A DNA stretch of 64,000 nt from Ruminococcaceae bacterium UBA7075 (lineage in GTDB: Bacteria; Bacillota; Clostridia; Oscillospirales; Acutalibacteraceae), in contig DKZL01000050.1 in assembly GCA_002493635.1 (NCBI GenBank), forward strand, positions 1 to 64,000, read 5' to 3'. Made by a program: the position numbers and the translations under genes. Positions 61,673 through 64,000 of the stretch are shown here, one piece after another; position 1 is the first letter of the stretch, and each line of letters opens with the position of its first letter. The notes beneath the pieces were generated by a model. The model was not told the origin of the DNA, made no database searches, and saw only the letters and a program-made list of their open reading frames with translations.

Positions 61673-62710
61673 TTAAGTAATTCTCTTTCCAACAAAAGGA
61701 ACAAAACGCAAAAGCCAAACAATTACATTACTAACGACGAAAACAATCAAAATATCAAATGCCCACATAATTAGCGGATTGCCAAATCTGAATGGCATAT
61801 ATACGAGAAATTCATTTACTATTGCATGTACAAGATAAGCGCCAAAGCTAAGTTCAGACAGTTTAGTTATTATCTTTACCGATTTATCAGAAAATTTATG
61901 CTTACTAATTCGTTTTGTAAACAAAACATATATAGCAGAAGCTTCTATAGCAATATTAGGCATAAGATAACGTGTAAATTTATCAGGGTCACTGCAATTA
62001 ATTGAGTGTCTATACAAAGTTATAAACCCAAGACCAATAAGAAAGGCGATAGCTACAGAATAAAGTAAAATTTCCATTTTTGTTGAAAGCTTATATTTGT
62101 AAAGATAGTATCCAAGTATGTAATATCCTGAAAATCCTAATGCAAAATGGAAATTAATTCTCACCGATACATATGATATTGTTTCACCGACAACAGGTAT
62201 ATCCACGCCACACAAAGTAATAAATTCAAATACGAGAAAAAGTAGTATAAACAGTTCCATAAGTTTCTTGCTCTCAACAATTTTTCGCAAAAACGGAACA
62301 ATCATATACAAAAAAATCAACATATATAAATACCAAAAATGGTAAGGTCCCTGAATGAATTGTGTAATAATTCCTTGTATATTTAAATTGCTGTATATAC
62401 CTGATAATATATAATAAGCTTGATAAACAACATCCCAAACAACAAAAGCAATTATAAGTCTGCAAACAGCCTTTCTTATTTTGTGAAAAGTCATTTCACG
62501 CTTGGGATCTAAAAAGAAACGTCCTGAAATCATAACATAAACAGGCACTTGCCAAGTTACTATTGCATTAATAAAAATAATTATATTATTACTATTGCCA
62601 ATATTATTATTAAACTGGATTTCCAATGCGCCTATTGAATGGACGAGAATAACTGCAATCAATGCGATAATTCTCAATAAATCTAGTTCAGTTTCACGTC
62701 GTTTTATCAT
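61673..62710 (-). CDS. Membrane acyltransferase (acyltransferase 3 family)
   Basis: 345 residues and about ten helices: RETELDLLRIIALIAVILVHSIGA at the start, with the His/RxxD pattern, then IMISGRFFLDPKREMTF. It probably O-acetylates the exported glycan. It ends just before the Stealth gene. GGAAG precedes the ATG. Confidence 0.88.
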   Translation of the reverse strand: MIKRRETELDLLRIIALIAVILVHSIGALEIQFNNNIGNSNNIIIFINAIVTWQVPVYVMISGRFFLDPKREMTFHKIRKAVCRLIIAFVVWDVVYQAYYILSGIYSNLNIQGIITQFIQGPYHFWYLYMLIFLYMIVPFLRKIVESKKLMELFILLFLVFEFITLCGVDIPVVGETISYVSVRINFHFALGFSGYYILGYYLYKYKLSTKMEILLYSVAIAFLIGLGFITLYRHSINCSDPDKFTRYLMPNIAIEASAIYVLFTKRISKHKFSDKSVKIITKLSELSFGAYLVHAIVNEFLVYMPFRFGNPLIMWAFDILIVFVVSNVIVWLLRFVPFVGKRIT

Positions 62711-62713
62711 ACT

Positions 62714-63757
62714 TTAATGACTTCCTTTCATATATTTTATCCAAACAGCAATTTTATGTCTAAGATAAACGTAATACTTATTAAAAATCAGATGGAAAAT
62801 TTTCTTTTTCAAAAGTTGATTAATAAAAACCTGATTTTGCCGTGGCATATCAAAATTTCTATCAGAATACCAAACAGTAAAATCATCGCAAATTTTACAG
62901 ATATCTTTTGATTTGGAAACTTTAATTTTATCATTTGCAAGAACAAGATAAAACGGAATTAAAATATCCATTAATAGATTTTGGGAAATAACAACAGTAT
63001 TATCAGCATATAAAAGATAAAGTGTCTCTTCTATATGCTTAACCAGATATGATAAATTTTCAATTCGTTTTAGTCTTCTACCTGCGTTACCCTCATCCTC
63101 GGTTTGCCTATAATGATAAATGATTTCAGAAAAATTACAAATCATATCACAACAAGCCAAATAACGAATAGAGAAATCCAAATCTTCATAAATAAACATA
63201 TCTTCATTAAATTCCAACTGATTATTTACCAAAATTTCTCTTCTATAAACTTTATTCCAAACCGGGCTTACGGCATTTACAGAATATAAATCTCGAAAAA
63301 CATCAAGCCACTGTTTTTTGTTCAAACACCCATTAACAGGATACGCAAGTTCATCACGACGATAGCATTTTTCATGATAATAATAATCAAATGATAATCC
63401 ATATATAGCTAAATCGATTTTTTTATCTGATTCAACTGATCTTAAAACTCTTCCTAACTTATCTGACTCAATACTATCATCTGCATCCAAGAAAAGTATA
63501 TAATCTCCACTTGCTTGCTTAATACCACAATTTCTTGCAAATGAAACTCCATGATTTTCCTGATGTATGCAACGTACCTCCTTATTTTCTTGTTCTAACT
63601 TATCACAAATATAACCAGATTTATCAATTGAACCGTCATCAATTAAAATAATTTCATAGTCTTCCAGATTAACTTTTTTTATTGAAATTACACATGTATT
63701 TAAATATTTCTCACAATTATAAACAGGAACAATAAAGCTAAATTTACTCACATTCAT
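62714..63757 (-). CDS. GT2 glycosyltransferase
   Basis: 347 residues. FIVPVYNCEKYLNTCVISIKKV, LIDDGSIDKSG and FLDADDSIE define the GT-A domain. The N-terminal core differs clearly from the other three GT2 copies, so it is a separate lineage. GGAG sits close before the ATG. Confidence 0.92.
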   Translation of the reverse strand: MNVSKFSFIVPVYNCEKYLNTCVISIKKVNLEDYEIILIDDGSIDKSGYICDKLEQENKEVRCIHQENHGVSFARNCGIKQASGDYILFLDADDSIESDKLGRVLRSVESDKKIDLAIYGLSFDYYYHEKCYRRDELAYPVNGCLNKKQWLDVFRDLYSVNAVSPVWNKVYRREILVNNQLEFNEDMFIYEDLDFSIRYLACCDMICNFSEIIYHYRQTEDEGNAGRRLKRIENLSYLVKHIEETLYLLYADNTVVISQNLLMDILIPFYLVLANDKIKVSKSKDICKICDDFTVWYSDRNFDMPRQNQVFINQLLKKKIFHLIFNKYYVYLRHKIAVWIKYMKGSH

Positions 63758-63775
63758 TCAACTCCATATCAAAAA

Positions 63776-64000
63776 TCAGGAAGTTACATCCCACATAAAT
63801 CGGAAGTTAGTATAATCATCAGGCGCATAGGTAATCTCTACTCCTATACAGGTTTTGTTGTAATAATAAATTAAAAATGCTGACAAAGCAAACACTATCA
63901 ACTGAATATTTTTCTCGTTAAGCGATAACACCGCTCCGTTTGCATCCGGTACAAGTGTTGTGTTATTTTCATCTTGATAAAACATCAGAGGGATAAATAA
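63776..64000 (-). CDS. C-terminal fragment of a hypothetical membrane protein
   Basis: The frame is open to the window edge; 74 residues are visible, ending WDVTS. One transmembrane helix (VFALSAFLIYY) is present. An Asn/Thr-rich stretch before it suggests an extracellular part. It is likely part of the glycan cluster upstream of GT2, perhaps a polymerase or DUF-type membrane protein, but its identity cannot be settled. Confidence 0.5.
   Translation of the reverse strand, partial: LFIPLMFYQDENNTTLVPDANGAVLSLNEKNIQLIVFALSAFLIYYYNKTCIGVEITYAPDDYTNFRFMWDVTS

Noticed and set aside
1..64000. Riboswitches, T-boxes, rRNA, insertion sequences
   Set aside because: I looked for long structured leaders before biosynthetic genes and for transposase genes and saw none that I could support.

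Overview
The window looks like a low-GC, spore-forming, anaerobic Firmicute of the Clostridia, most likely the Oscillospiraceae/Ruminococcaceae. The evidence is the AT-rich composition with strong GGAGG ribosome binding sites, sporulation and germination genes (yabP, yabQ, a yabM/spoVB-type flippase, a gerA-type operon, whiA), an oxygen-independent radical-SAM HemZ, Na+-translocating decarboxylase subunits and a secreted protein ending in a type I dockerin. Species cannot be fixed from the sequence. Almost every gene lies on the minus strand.

Layout. (1) 1-2944 is the end of an integrated element, probably a prophage: the C-terminus of a peptidoglycan-binding-domain protein (lysin-like), a frameshifted phage-type zinc-finger gene, a 43-codon gene with a near-perfect promoter, and a tyrosine integrase whose gene lies just downstream of the 3' end of a tRNA-Arg(UCU) gene, the likely attachment site. 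(2) 3187-8024 holds an NTPase-CYTH fusion, a dockerin protein, a membrane protein with two lipocalin-like repeats and an rRNA/tRNA-type guanine-N2 methyltransferase. (3) 8112-14113 is the conserved Bacillus-type cluster yabM-mazG(yabN)-hup-rqcP(yabO)-yabP-yabQ-divIC-yabR, followed by hpf. (4) 14149-28660 is housekeeping: hemZ, an MBL hydrolase, dtd, rel, recJ, then recN-argR-nadK-tlyA-dxs-ispA-xseB. (5) 28653-32571 is whiA-rapZ-murB-hprK, with yvcK absent from its usual place. (6) 32690-36911 is a gerA-type germinant receptor operon with a very short C subunit, divergent from a DUF421-DUF4363 pair. (7) 36906-39417 is a zinc ABC importer. (8) 39538-47015 contains secDF, an aspartate-type aminotransferase, a CpsC/CpsD-type polysaccharide tyrosine-kinase pair and oadG-oadB. 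(9) 47349 to the right edge is a large surface-glycan cluster: GT2, GT4 and GT8-like glycosyltransferases, a Stealth phosphotransferase, a CDP-glycerol-type glycerophosphotransferase, two membrane acyltransferases, and a TagGH/Wzm-Wzt ABC exporter. A tagD-like cytidylyltransferase in it is broken by a frameshift and a nonsense codon.

How the genes fit together. The translation and ribosome genes (hpf, yabR, rqcP, tlyA, dtd, rel) cluster with repair (recJ, recN, xseB) and isoprenoid synthesis (dxs, ispA), as in other Clostridia. The glycan cluster appears to build a phosphate-containing, acylated polymer in the cytoplasm and export it by an ABC transporter. The nearby CpsC/CpsD-type pair could control its synthesis. 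Highlights for a second look are the palindromic repeat at 10893-10969, the hairpin holding the yabP ribosome binding site, the TTGACAACA repeats around the integrase start, the short GerAC, the ZnuC metal-binding tail and the decayed tagD inside an otherwise intact glycan cluster.
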